From assembly GCF_000373245.1 (NCBI RefSeq), contig NZ_KB890738.1:1-64000 (forward strand): DNA of 64,000 nucleotides, written 5' to 3'. The notes beneath the pieces were generated by a model, which made no database searches, was not told the origin of the DNA, and saw only the letters and a list, made by a program, of their open reading frames with translations. Each line of letters begins with the position of its first letter. Position 1 is the stretch's first letter. Positions 52,001 to 61,789 of the stretch are shown piece by piece. Origin of the DNA: Echinicola pacifica DSM 19836. Its GTDB lineage: Bacteria > Bacteroidota > Bacteroidia > Cytophagales > Cyclobacteriaceae. The position numbers and the translations under genes were made by a program.

Positions 52001-55000
52001 TTAAAAACCAAGATTTAATCCGAACATATAGCTTTTCAGCATTGGGAAACTTTCGCCCCCACCTCTTTCCGGATCATATTCGTCTAGCTTGGAGCTCTTG
52101 GTCCACGTGAGCAAGTTGGTGCCGGAAAGGTAAATTCTGACATTACTAAACAGTGGATTATCCTTCACCGGAAGGGTATATCCTAAGGATAAATTCCGGA
52201 GTCTTATATAAGATCCATCTACGTATCCAATGGTGCTCCAATAAAGAGTGGATGAACCTGATAGTCCTGCATTGGGACGGGGATATTCATTGGTAGGATT
52301 TTCGGGAGTCCAATAATCAATGGCCGTGGAGCTATTGTTGAGATTGGACTGCCGGTCATATCTACTCAGGAAGTTAGGATTGATAGTCTGTCCCCAGCGG
52401 GCAAATAGATACACGCTTAAATCAAAGCCCTTATAGTTGATTTTATTGTTAAGCCCCCCAAACCAGTTGGGTCTATTATCACCACCGAGTACTTTTCTGT
52501 CATTGACAGCATCGATTTGGCCGTCCCCATTGAGGTCTCTTACCTTGATGTCTCCCGGGGCCTGCCCGAAACTCTGAGCCTCATCGGCCTCGGAGCTTTG
52601 CCAAATGCCCAACTTTTCGTAATCATAGAAGACTGAAATTGGCTCCCCTACAAACCATCCGTTTCCTATATCATCCACACCCTCAGTCACCAGCGACACG
52701 ATTTCTTCTTGATTTCTAGTGAAAGTGATCATGCTTTCCCACTGAAAGTCTTTTGACTCTATATTTACCGTGTTCAGCCCTATTTCCACTCCGTGATTTC
52801 TGGTTTTTCCTATATTCTGATAGACCTGTTGCACGCCAGTGGTCGGCGGGAGACCGCGGGGAAGAAGTAGATCAGAGGTACGTGTGTCATAAATATCCAC
52901 AGTGGCGCTGAGTCTATTTTTCCATAAACCAAAATCCACCCCAAGGTTGGTAGTTGCAGAGAGCTCCCATCCCGCATCGGGATTACCCAGGAGCGGAGAG
53001 AAAGTGAATCCCTGGAAACTAGACTCTCCAAAAGCCATCGGCATCCGAGTCAGTGAGCTCTGCGTTCCGTAAGGCTGGATACCTGAATTTCCCGCCACCC
53101 CATAGCTCAGTCGAAGTTTCAACTCACTAATAGAGGCGATATTCTCCATAAAATTCTCATCCACTATTCTCCAGGCAAAAGCCGCAGAGGGGAAAAATGC
53201 CCACTTATTTCCTTTAGACAAGCGTGAAGCGCCATCCGCCCTATCCGTCAGGGTAATGAGGTATTTACCTTTATAGTTATAATTTAGCCTGGCGGCAAAG
53301 GACAGGACATTCCATTTGGCATAGCCACTATTGATGGTGATATTATCTGGAGCGTTGCCAAGACCAAAGTACAGCTGACCTGGCAGCAATTGGCTTTCAC
53401 CCTGTGCCAGGACATTATCTCCTTCGTTTTGTACATAACTGCTCAGGGCTGTAATAGCAAAGGAATGGTCCTTGATTTCTTTGGAGTAATTGATGACATT
53501 ATCCCAGTTGAAAAAGCGACTATTGGAGGCTGTATATTGGGCTCTGCTATTTCCTCCGTTTCTGCTTATAGAGTTAGATCCTTCAAATAAGCCTATTCGG
53601 GAATTGCTGATGCTAGATCCAAAATTACTTCTGAAGCTAAATCCTGCAAAAGGCTTGAGTTCCAAATACACATTGGCGATTACATCGGTAATTTTGCCTG
53701 TATTGGAGAATACATCGACTTGCTCATCAGCAAGCGGACTGATGGAAGATCCACCTAAGGGATAAACAATAAAATCTCCATTTTCGTCATATACCGTCCC
53801 AAGCGGGATGATTTTATTAGCCATATTAAGAGGGTCTCTGCGGTAGCTTTCGTCCCTATTGGCCACCTGAGATTGCAAACCTGCTTTTACCCAATTATTG
53901 AAAGTATGATCCACATTGGCCCGAAGGGTATATCGCTTAATATCATCAAATTTCAATATCCCTTTTTCGCTATAATAGTCCAAGGAAGTATAAACCTTGG
54001 TCTTGTCACTTCCTGCATTTACGCCAATATTGTAATTTTGCTGGGTGCCATTCTTAAATAGTAAATCCTGATAATCTATCCAATCCCCATTTTGAACTGC
54101 GGCTAGCTCTTGTGTATTAAAGATCAATGGGTCATCAGCCTCTGAGCTCCATTTTCCAGTGGTTCGATTGGCCTCTCTTTTGATGGCGGCATATTCGTCA
54201 CCATTCATGACCGAAGGGTACCTGGACACCTGAGACAGCCCAAAGTACGAGTTGAAAGTCACTTTGGGGGTTCCTGTAGCCCCTTTTTTGGTGGTGACAA
54301 TCACAATTCCATTGGCCCCTTGCCATCCATATATGGCCGTGGAAGAGGCATCTTTGAGGAATTCCATCGATTCTATATCATTCGGGTTGATATTATCAAT
54401 ATTTCCCGTCTGCACCCCATCCACAATAAATAAAGGATTATTTCCAGCTCCAATAGACCTGTTTCCTCTAATCCTGATATTGATTCCGGAGGAAGAGGAA
54501 CCGGATCCACGGGTGATATCGACCCCTGCCACTTTCCCCTGAATAGATTCAAGGGGGTTTTGGGCGGGTACTTGTCGGATATCTTCACTTTTCACTGAGG
54601 TCACTGCCCCTGTGAGATCCCTCTTTTTTACGGTGCCATAGCCTATCACTACGACCTCTTCTAGGTTAGTAATATCTGGCTCCAGGCTCACCTTGAGGCT
54701 ACTGCTATTTGCCACTTTCTTCTCTTGTGAGATATAGCCCACAGAACTAAAAACCAATGTAGCTCCCTCCGATACGGAAATGGAAAACTTACCATTTACA
54801 TCCGTTACCGTTCCATTATTGGTGCCTTTTTCCAAAATAGTAGCACCCGGAAGGCCGCCTTCAAACTCCGTAGCAGATACTACTCCAGTTATCTTCACTT
54901 CCTGCGCCTGAACGCCAAAGCAAATACACATTAAAAAGGCCAAACAGAGTAACCCTTGATTGATCCCTTGGGACCTATACCAGGCTGGCTCGCTTGAAGT

Positions 55001-55018
55001 GAGTGAAATTTTCATCAT
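52001..55018 (-). CDS. SusC/RagA TonB-dependent transporter (second pair)
   Basis: This 1005-residue outer-membrane importer has an N-terminal signal after about 22 residues. Next come a regulatory-like beta domain (VKITGVVSATEFEGGLPGATILEKG), the motif LEEVVVIGYGTVKKRDLTGAV, a plug (IRIRGNRSIGAGNNPLFIVDGV) and a barrel ending MFGLNLGF. It is the first gene of a two-gene unit with susD. It is divergent from the DUF1593 gene at 55303, sharing a 284-bp AT-rich regulatory region with T-rich direct repeats. The second ATG (55015) is an equivalent start. Confidence 0.94.
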   Translation of the reverse strand: MMKISLTSSEPAWYRSQGINQGLLCLAFLMCICFGVQAQEVKITGVVSATEFEGGLPGATILEKGTNNGTVTDVNGKFSISVSEGATLVFSSVGYISQEKKVANSSSLKVSLEPDITNLEEVVVIGYGTVKKRDLTGAVTSVKSEDIRQVPAQNPLESIQGKVAGVDITRGSGSSSSGINIRIRGNRSIGAGNNPLFIVDGVQTGNIDNINPNDIESMEFLKDASSTAIYGWQGANGIVIVTTKKGATGTPKVTFNSYFGLSQVSRYPSVMNGDEYAAIKREANRTTGKWSSEADDPLIFNTQELAAVQNGDWIDYQDLLFKNGTQQNYNIGVNAGSDKTKVYTSLDYYSEKGILKFDDIKRYTLRANVDHTFNNWVKAGLQSQVANRDESYRRDPLNMANKIIPLGTVYDENGDFIVYPLGGSSISPLADEQVDVFSNTGKITDVIANVYLELKPFAGFSFRSNFGSSISNSRIGLFEGSNSISRNGGNSRAQYTASNSRFFNWDNVINYSKEIKDHSFAITALSSYVQNEGDNVLAQGESQLLPGQLYFGLGNAPDNITINSGYAKWNVLSFAARLNYNYKGKYLITLTDRADGASRLSKGNKWAFFPSAAFAWRIVDENFMENIASISELKLRLSYGVAGNSGIQPYGTQSSLTRMPMAFGESSFQGFTFSPLLGNPDAGWELSATTNLGVDFGLWKNRLSATVDIYDTRTSDLLLPRGLPPTTGVQQVYQNIGKTRNHGVEIGLNTVNIESKDFQWESMITFTRNQEEIVSLVTEGVDDIGNGWFVGEPISVFYDYEKLGIWQSSEADEAQSFGQAPGDIKVRDLNGDGQIDAVNDRKVLGGDNRPNWFGGLNNKINYKGFDLSVYLFARWGQTINPNFLSRYDRQSNLNNSSTAIDYWTPENPTNEYPRPNAGLSGSSTLYWSTIGYVDGSYIRLRNLSLGYTLPVKDNPLFSNVRIYLSGTNLLTWTKSSKLDEYDPERGGGESFPMLKSYMFGLNLGF

Positions 55019-55157
55019 TTATTATGGGTTATTGTTAATAATAGTTTCGAAAATCTTCGGTAATACTTTATTTCATCCTTAAACAAAAAGTGAAACTAAG
55101 TAAAAACTCCATTTCCATGGGGTAAAACTAGATAAGTACTTTTGAATATCCAATAAA

Positions 55158-55200
55158 TATCTTTGTTTATTTTGTTTTATTTGTTTTTATTTTCTTTTGT
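55158..55200. promoter_or_regulatory. T-rich direct repeats in the divergent region
   Basis: Between the divergent susC and DUF1593 genes, G residues of TTTG/TTTTG units fall at 55165, 55174, 55183 and 55199, so three units repeat every 9 bp. A TATCTTTG (55158-55165) matches the -7 consensus but its nearest TTG is too close (13 bp). Similar TTATTTTGTTTT sequence occurs upstream of the DeoR gene, so a shared regulator is possible. Confidence 0.35.
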
Positions 55201-55302
55201 GTTTCTTTTTTATACATTTACAAAGCAGTAAAATAAGAACACTAACCTAACTCACTATATATTAAACACATACAGTAATCCATCAGAACAACCCATTTGA
55301 TT

Positions 55303-56604
55303 ATGAAAACAAAATCAAGCTTTTTCCTATTCGGCATATCCATGCTTATCCCATTGATATTTGGGTGTCAAAAAGCTGATAAGGGGACTGATAAGCCTAG
55401 AATCTTGATCAGTTCCGATATTGGAGGGACTGATCCGGATGATTTCCAATCGCTGATTCATTTATTAATGTATGCAGATCATTTTCGAATAGAAGGTTTG
55501 GTCTCCTCACCATTTGGAGGTGGGCGAAAGGAAGATTTCCTAAACATCATTAATCAATACAGTAAGGATTACGAGAAACTCCTGAAGCATGCCCCCAGTC
55601 TTCCCAGCCCCGCCACATTGGAATCCATCACTAAACAAGGGGCGGTGGATGCTGCACCATTTAGGGGTTATGATGAGTCCACAGCCGGCTCGGACTGGAT
55701 CGTAAGCTGTGCCAAAAAAGATTCAGATCAAGCCTTATGGGTACTGGTATGGGGTGGATTGGAAGATCTCGCGCAGGCACTTCATGACGCTCCGGAAATA
55801 AAACAAAATATTAAGGTGTACTGGATCGGCGGGCCGAACAAAAAATGGAGCATCAATGCCTATTCATATATCGCAGAGCATCATCCTGACCTGTGGATGA
55901 TAGAAGCAAACGCTACCTACCGAGGATGGATAATAGACCAGGATTCCCCGGAAAAACTTAAGAAAGACCAATTCTATACCAATTATATAGAGGGAAGAGG
56001 CGCATTAGGAAGGGATTTTTACCATTATTTAAATGGGGAAATAAAAATGGGTGACACCCCTTCCTTAGCCTATCTCATGAATGGCAACCCCGATGACCCC
56101 ACCGGAGAAAGCTGGGGAGGGAGTTTTCGCAAGATAAATAGAAGTTCGCGATCTATTTTTGAAGGCGGAAGTACAACTTCTGATACCGTCGCAACTTACG
56201 CTACTATCGAATGGCATTTTATAGGTCCACAATTAGAGGTTCCCGAAGATTCCGTGGTCTTTCAAATAGAAATCCAAAACCAGCTATGGCCCGGATACTA
56301 TCTAGGTGATAATAAATATGGTGTCAAGTACTCTCCCAAAAAAACTGAGTCAGGAACTTACAAAACATCCAGCAACATCCCTCAGCTGAATGGATTAGAA
56401 GGAGCCTACACCAGCATTGCTCCTTGGCCTGGCCAAGCCAAGCCGAGCGACTATCCTTTGGGAGATCATTGGTACAGCGACCGCCTGGAAGCAGACCTCT
56501 TCCTACAGGGCCAGCAAGGAGCAAAAACCATATCAAAACATCGAGAAGCTTTTATGCTTGACTGGGCAGAGAAATGGGATTGGCTAGAAGAGAATCCTAA
56601 TTAA
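55303..56604 (+). CDS. Nucleoside-hydrolase-like lipoprotein (DUF1593 type), copy C
   Basis: This is a 433-residue protein from the ATG at 55303 (a TTG two codons earlier is unlikely). The lipobox LIFGC puts the acylated Cys at 22. The metal motif SSDIGGTDPDDFQS gives D39, D46 and D47 as likely ligands, in the DUF1593/nucleoside-hydrolase fold; SSPFGGGRKED and WVLVWGGLEDLAQAL follow. The C-terminal part (from about 300) differs from copies A and B and lacks their Ig-like PDGD segment. It is divergent from susC and followed after 109 bp by the pectate lyase gene. A surface or periplasmic glycosidase role is inferred. Confidence 0.78.
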   Translation: MKTKSSFFLFGISMLIPLIFGCQKADKGTDKPRILISSDIGGTDPDDFQSLIHLLMYADHFRIEGLVSSPFGGGRKEDFLNIINQYSKDYEKLLKHAPSLPSPATLESITKQGAVDAAPFRGYDESTAGSDWIVSCAKKDSDQALWVLVWGGLEDLAQALHDAPEIKQNIKVYWIGGPNKKWSINAYSYIAEHHPDLWMIEANATYRGWIIDQDSPEKLKKDQFYTNYIEGRGALGRDFYHYLNGEIKMGDTPSLAYLMNGNPDDPTGESWGGSFRKINRSSRSIFEGGSTTSDTVATYATIEWHFIGPQLEVPEDSVVFQIEIQNQLWPGYYLGDNKYGVKYSPKKTESGTYKTSSNIPQLNGLEGAYTSIAPWPGQAKPSDYPLGDHWYSDRLEADLFLQGQQGAKTISKHREAFMLDWAEKWDWLEENPN

Positions 56605-56713
56605 ATGCAAATCCTTATCCCTATTTATGCCCCTCCTGTTTATTTAAAACTAAGGCATCTATTCTTTACCTTATATTCTTCCATTATATTGAAAACTTAC
56701 AATCCCAATAACC

Positions 56714-58102
56714 ATGAAATTGATCCTTATAAATTTTCTAGTATTATTAATTAGCATTCCCAGCATGGGGCAGCAACTGGCCTTTCCGACGGCGGAGGGA
56801 TATGGCAAATACTCTAAAGGAGGCCGCGGGGGGCAGGTATATGAGGTCACCAACCTAAATGATAGCGGCACTGGCAGCCTCCGGGCCGCTGTGGAGGCTG
56901 CCGGACCGAGGACCGTGGTATTCAGAGTGTCAGGAACTATCACTGCCGAAAGCCCGCTGCGCATAAAAAACCCCTATATCACCATCGCCGGACAATCCGC
57001 TCCTGGAGATGGAATATGCATCAGGAAACATCCAATCGTCATCGAGGCAGACCATGTCATCCTTAGGTACCTGAGGGTCAGGCTTGGCAATGAATCCGGA
57101 GATGATACGGATGCCGTGTCCAGCAGATACACCAGCCACATCATCCTGGACCATATTTCTGCTAGCTGGAGCGTGGACGAAACCATGTCTATCTATCACT
57201 GCGACAGCATCACAGTGCAATGGAGCATCATATCCGAAAGCATGTTTAACTCCAATCATGCCAAGGGATCCCATGGCTTTGGAGGAATCTGGGGCTCCAA
57301 CTACAGCAGCTACCATCATAACCTGCTAGCCCATCACGGAAGCAGAAACCCCCGAATGGCCTCGGGATCAGGCTATACCGATTATAGAAATAATGTCATT
57401 TATAACTGGGGATACAATAGCCTATATGGAGGAGAAAACCAGCAGGTGGGCAACCCAAAGTTTGCCTTCTCCGAATTTAATATTGTGGCCAACTATTATA
57501 AACCCGGCCCAGCTACCATCCCCGGCGGGGTAGCCGAAAGGATCGCCAGCCCATCTATGCGCAATGATAAAGGCGATTTTGGGAAGTGGTATATTGCAGA
57601 AAATAGAATTGAAGGGAACGAAAAGGTATCCACTGACAACTGGAGTAGGGGCGTCCAGCCTCAAGGTGGGGAAGAAAACCTGGCGCTTATAAAAATGGAT
57701 GAAGCCTGGCCAGCGATGGCCATTCACCAGCAAAGCGCAGAAGAGGCCTATAAGCTCGTCTTAGAAAATGCTGGAGCCACCCTTCCAAAGCGTGACGAAA
57801 TCGACCACCGGATCATCCAAGAGACTGCCGGCGGCTACGCAACTTATGAAGGAAGCTCCTATAAAGAAAACAAATCGGTGAAAGACCCCAGCAAGAATAC
57901 GGGAATCATAGACTCCCAAGAGGACGTGGGAGGATGGCCTGAACTTAAAAGCAGTAAAGCCCCCAAAGATACCGACCATGATGGCATGCCTGACCATTGG
58001 GAAAAAAAACAGGGTTTAAATCCTAAAAATGCTAATGACAGAAATCAGATTAGCCAGGAAGGCTACACCATGTTAGAGGAATATTTGAATAGTATCAACT
58101 AG
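56714..58102 (+). CDS. Pectate lyase, PL1 family
   Basis: This 462-residue secreted lyase has a signal peptide ending near SMGQQ (residue 20) and a right-handed beta-helix. AFPTAEGYGKYSKGGRGG is the start typical of Bacteroidota PL1 enzymes; DDTDAVS and DHISASWSVDETMSI carry calcium-binding Asp residues, and HGSRNPRMASG the catalytic Arg region. It cuts de-esterified homogalacturonan by beta-elimination and makes the unsaturated ends that GH105 enzymes remove. The C-terminus has a calcium-binding repeat (DTDHDGMPDHWEKKQGLNP). A terminator lies 43 bp downstream. Confidence 0.92.
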   Translation: MKLILINFLVLLISIPSMGQQLAFPTAEGYGKYSKGGRGGQVYEVTNLNDSGTGSLRAAVEAAGPRTVVFRVSGTITAESPLRIKNPYITIAGQSAPGDGICIRKHPIVIEADHVILRYLRVRLGNESGDDTDAVSSRYTSHIILDHISASWSVDETMSIYHCDSITVQWSIISESMFNSNHAKGSHGFGGIWGSNYSSYHHNLLAHHGSRNPRMASGSGYTDYRNNVIYNWGYNSLYGGENQQVGNPKFAFSEFNIVANYYKPGPATIPGGVAERIASPSMRNDKGDFGKWYIAENRIEGNEKVSTDNWSRGVQPQGGEENLALIKMDEAWPAMAIHQQSAEEAYKLVLENAGATLPKRDEIDHRIIQETAGGYATYEGSSYKENKSVKDPSKNTGIIDSQEDVGGWPELKSSKAPKDTDHDGMPDHWEKKQGLNPKNANDRNQISQEGYTMLEEYLNSIN

Positions 58103-58145
58103 CAGAGAGAGAAAGACAGTACAATAGAAATACGTAATTATAGCG

Positions 58146-58180
58146 ATAGCACCGAACCTAAATTCGGTGCTATTTTTATT
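58146..58180 (+). terminator. Terminator of the pectate lyase gene
   Basis: ATAGCACCGAA (58146-58156) and TTCGGTGCTAT (58163-58173) form a perfect 11-bp stem with a 6-nt loop, followed by TTTTATT. Confidence 0.88.
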
Positions 58181-58722
58181 GCATCGCTTTTTGGTTTATC
58201 AACAATTTCGAGAACTGCTTACAGTAAATGGAATCGTTCAAAAAATTGGTTTTCCACTTTTCCATTCATTTTTTTTTGGGCAACCAATTTAATTTTTTCA
58301 GTTTTTTTCTTCGTCTTAAATAGAGAAAAGTTCTTCCTTATTGATTTCTCCATAATCGTGAAAAATAGTACTTAAGTGCTGTTTTGCCCCATTTTCTGGG
58401 CTGACTCATTACACAAAATGGTCAAAATAAGGCTTTTGTCTCGATAAATTTGATTAGGGCTACTGGAGAATATTTTATAGGCTGCTAAATGGTTTTAAAG
58501 GCCATTTAGGGAGTAAAAAAATAGAAATATGTTGTTTTAGAGGAACAAAACAGAATTTTAATTCCACAAAACTCAATAAACAATATATATACATCCTTTC
58601 CGGATTTTTATACAAAATCCTTGGTGGTTAATATATAATTCCCTAATATTGAACACCTAGTAAATTGGTTGACCAATTGCTGGGTGATCAATTAAGAGTA
58701 AAACCAATTAACCAATTATTTC
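58181..58722. other. Upstream region of the third susC
   Basis: No gene was seen in this AT-rich 540-bp stretch. Its last 60 bp contain the GntR-type palindrome (58663-58678), a second half-like element GATCAATT, and a direct repeat of ACCAATT close to the start codon. No convincing TAnnTTTG promoter was found. Confidence 0.6.
58663..58678. promoter_or_regulatory. Candidate GntR/FadR operator upstream of susC
   Basis: AATTGGTTGACCAATT is made of perfect 7-bp arms around TG, 45 bp before the susC start. The same 16 bases occur upstream of the GntR gene (63872-63887). The TGGT...ACCA core is typical of FadR-subfamily GntR operators. Confidence 0.75.
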
Positions 58723-61700
58723 ATGAAAAGACAAGTACTGTTGAAAAGTAAGTATATGGTCATGATGGCTATGTACTTCCTATCGTATCTAGCGTCGGCA
58801 CAGACCACTGTGAAGGGCGTAGTGGTATCTACGGAGAGTGGCGAAAGCATCCCGGGAGCAACTGTAATTGAAAAAGGCACCTCTAATGGCACCGTAACTG
58901 ACATCGACGGTCAGTTCTCCATGTCAATTGCAGATCCTGCCTCAGCAATTTTAAAAGTAAGTTTTGTAGGCTATGACAGCCAAGAGATAGCAGTATCCAA
59001 CCAATCCATCGTCAATATTTCCCTTGCCCCCAACTTACAGGACCTCGACGAGGTCATCGTGGTGGGCTACGGCTCGGTAAAGAAAAGCGATAACACGGGG
59101 GCATTATCTTCTGTGAAATCAGAAGAACTGAATGCTTATCCTGCTCTAAATGCAGTACAAAGTCTCCAGGGACGTGCGGCCGGGGTGCAGATCCAATCCA
59201 CCAATGGTGGCCAGCCTGGCGCCGCAATGAGCATGAAGATACGAGGCGGAAGCTCGATTAACGCAAGCAGCCAGCCGCTCATCGTGGTGGATGGCTTTGT
59301 GGGTGGAGAGATGCCCCCTCCACAGGATATCCAATCCATGGAAGTCTTAAAAGATGCTTCAGCCACCGCCATATACGGCTCTCGTGCCGCTAACGGCGTA
59401 CTTTTAATCACCACCAAATCTGGTGGAATCGGCAAAACCAAAGTGGATGTAAACAGTTCTTACTCCTTCCAAAATGCCAGCAACCGACTGGACCTACTAT
59501 CAGGATCTGACTTCAGAGATTATATCACAGAGGTGGTACCTGCTTATAGCTATAACCCCGACATCAACACAGACTGGCAAGAAGAAATCCTTCGTCCTGG
59601 ACATATCTGGAACAATCAGGTTTCTGTAAGCGGTGGTAGTGAAGCCGTAAAATACTATGTATCAGGCACCCATTTTGAGCAGCAGGGCGTCGTGGACAAC
59701 TCCATGTATCAGCGGTATTCCATCACCAGTAATTTGACTTTTGATGTATCTGACTGGGTTACCTTAGGGGTAAATCTCTATGGAAGAAGAAGTCTGGACG
59801 AAGGCGTATTAACGCAGGAGCAATCTGGCGGATCCAGCGATACCGGCGTATTGGGAGCTGCGGCAAGAATGGAGCCCGACACCCCTGTACGTGACCAGGA
59901 TGGCAATTTCACCCAGTCTAGATTAGGAGATAATATTGATAATCCTGTGGCCATTGCCAATGGGATAGATAGAGAAAGAGTATCAGATCGCTTCCAAACC
60001 AACGCCTTTGCAGAGTTCAAAATCCTTGATTGGCTGACTTTCAAATCCACTCTGGGTGCTGGTGTTACTTCTTATAGAGAAGGCGAATTTAGATCTTCTC
60101 AACTCGTAAGAGGCGGTGACGCGGGTATTGCAGCTTTGGAATTTGACAAAGCTACCAACGTACTTACCGAGAACTATTTCACCATCAATAAAGAATTTGG
60201 AATTCACAGAATCAACTGGGTAAATGGTTATTCTTACCAAAAGATGGTAGGCGAAAATATGACGGCAGGCTCTAGTTTCTTCCCTTCAGAAGCTGTGAGT
60301 TTCTGGAACCTGGGAAGTGGCGCAGAATTTACGCCATCCACTTCGGAGACCTCCACGAGAATCCTGAAATCGTACTATTCCAGAGTGAACTATGCTTTAC
60401 TAGACAAGTATGTATTCACTGCGACCATGCGATATGATGGAGCATCCAACTTTGCTCAAAATAACAAATGGGCTTATTTCCCATCTGGAGCCATCGCATG
60501 GAATATCGGAGATGAAGACTTCATGCAAGCCATTGAGCCTATCTCTGAGATGAAAATCCGGGCAAGTTATGGTTTGACCGGTAATCAGGGTATCGGAGCT
60601 TACGAATCCCTTGCCACCTTGGTGGCCCAATATTCTAATCGTCCCGGAGAAGGATCCTTGATCCTCGGAAGCCTTGCCAACCCGAACCTTACCTGGGAGA
60701 CCACTTCCCAACTCAACCTGGGGATGGACATTGGGCTGATCGAAAACCGTGTCAACCTTTCCGTGGATTACTATAATAAAATCACTTCTGACTTATTGTT
60801 TGACAGACCTATCCCTTCTTTCCTTGGAGTAGATGAGGATCCTGCTACGCAACTTCAGAATGCCGGTGAAATCAGGAATTCTGGAATAGAAGCGATGTTG
60901 AGCACCAAAAATCTGGTGGGCGACCTGACCTGGTCCTCTGACCTGGTATTCGCCATGAACAAAAATGAGGTGCTTTCCCTACCTGATTCTACTATCCAAT
61001 ATGAGAATGCTCCTGGCCACTTCAATATCTCTACTGGCTTCATGCTGCTACAGGAAGGACAGCCTATCGGCATCTACTATGGCTATGTATATGAAGGAGT
61101 GACACAGCCAGAAGATGTATTGCTGGAAGGCTCTGACGGAAAAGTCGGTGGCGAGCAATTTAAAGACCTTAATGGTGATGGCAAACTTGATGATGCAGAC
61201 CGAACGATCATCGGTAATCCTCACCCTAAATTCACCTGGTCTTTCAATAACAACTTCACCTATAAAAACTTCGACTTGAATCTATTCATTCAAGGAGTAC
61301 AGGGGAATGAGATGATGAATTTGACAAGAATGGAACTGGAATCTTTCCGAGGCACCACCAATGTATCCACTGCGGCACTTGACAGATACGATGCGGTAAG
61401 CAATCCAAATGGAAGCATCCCTTCTGCAGATACTGACAGAACGATGAAGGTATCTTCTCGCTGGGTGGAAGATGGCAGCTATGTAAGGCTAAAAAACCTC
61501 GCCCTAGGATATACTGTACCTAAATCGGTATTGGACAAAATCAAGGTGCGTTCGCTGAGAGTATATGTAAGTGCACAGAACCTGCTGACCTTCACTAATT
61601 ACTCAGGACTGGATCCGGAAGCCGCCTATCAGAATGAAGGTGATGGCACTAATAACGGAGATTCCAACCGTAACTTAGGCTTGGACTATGGTAGCTACCC

Positions 61701-61743
61701 GAACGTGAAGACCTATACTGTGGGCCTAAATCTAGGATTCTAA
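58723..61743 (+). CDS. SusC/RagA TonB-dependent transporter (third pair)
   Basis: This 1006-residue outer-membrane importer has a signal peptide ending near ASAQT (residue 27). It continues with a regulatory-like beta domain (TVKGVVVSTESGESIPGATVIEKG), LDEVIVVGYGSVKKSDNTGAL, a plug (MKIRGGSSINASSQPLIVVDGF) and a barrel ending VGLNLGF. It lies downstream of the PL1 gene but behind a terminator and its own regulatory region with a GntR-type operator, so it starts a separate unit with the next susD gene. A pectin- or uronate-derived oligosaccharide is a plausible substrate. Confidence 0.94.
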   Translation: MKRQVLLKSKYMVMMAMYFLSYLASAQTTVKGVVVSTESGESIPGATVIEKGTSNGTVTDIDGQFSMSIADPASAILKVSFVGYDSQEIAVSNQSIVNISLAPNLQDLDEVIVVGYGSVKKSDNTGALSSVKSEELNAYPALNAVQSLQGRAAGVQIQSTNGGQPGAAMSMKIRGGSSINASSQPLIVVDGFVGGEMPPPQDIQSMEVLKDASATAIYGSRAANGVLLITTKSGGIGKTKVDVNSSYSFQNASNRLDLLSGSDFRDYITEVVPAYSYNPDINTDWQEEILRPGHIWNNQVSVSGGSEAVKYYVSGTHFEQQGVVDNSMYQRYSITSNLTFDVSDWVTLGVNLYGRRSLDEGVLTQEQSGGSSDTGVLGAAARMEPDTPVRDQDGNFTQSRLGDNIDNPVAIANGIDRERVSDRFQTNAFAEFKILDWLTFKSTLGAGVTSYREGEFRSSQLVRGGDAGIAALEFDKATNVLTENYFTINKEFGIHRINWVNGYSYQKMVGENMTAGSSFFPSEAVSFWNLGSGAEFTPSTSETSTRILKSYYSRVNYALLDKYVFTATMRYDGASNFAQNNKWAYFPSGAIAWNIGDEDFMQAIEPISEMKIRASYGLTGNQGIGAYESLATLVAQYSNRPGEGSLILGSLANPNLTWETTSQLNLGMDIGLIENRVNLSVDYYNKITSDLLFDRPIPSFLGVDEDPATQLQNAGEIRNSGIEAMLSTKNLVGDLTWSSDLVFAMNKNEVLSLPDSTIQYENAPGHFNISTGFMLLQEGQPIGIYYGYVYEGVTQPEDVLLEGSDGKVGGEQFKDLNGDGKLDDADRTIIGNPHPKFTWSFNNNFTYKNFDLNLFIQGVQGNEMMNLTRMELESFRGTTNVSTAALDRYDAVSNPNGSIPSADTDRTMKVSSRWVEDGSYVRLKNLALGYTVPKSVLDKIKVRSLRVYVSAQNLLTFTNYSGLDPEAAYQNEGDGTNNGDSNRNLGLDYGSYPNVKTYTVGLNLGF

Positions 61744-61789
61744 ACCAGACCTAAGCTATTATTTGTCAATAATTAACATTAAAAAAACT

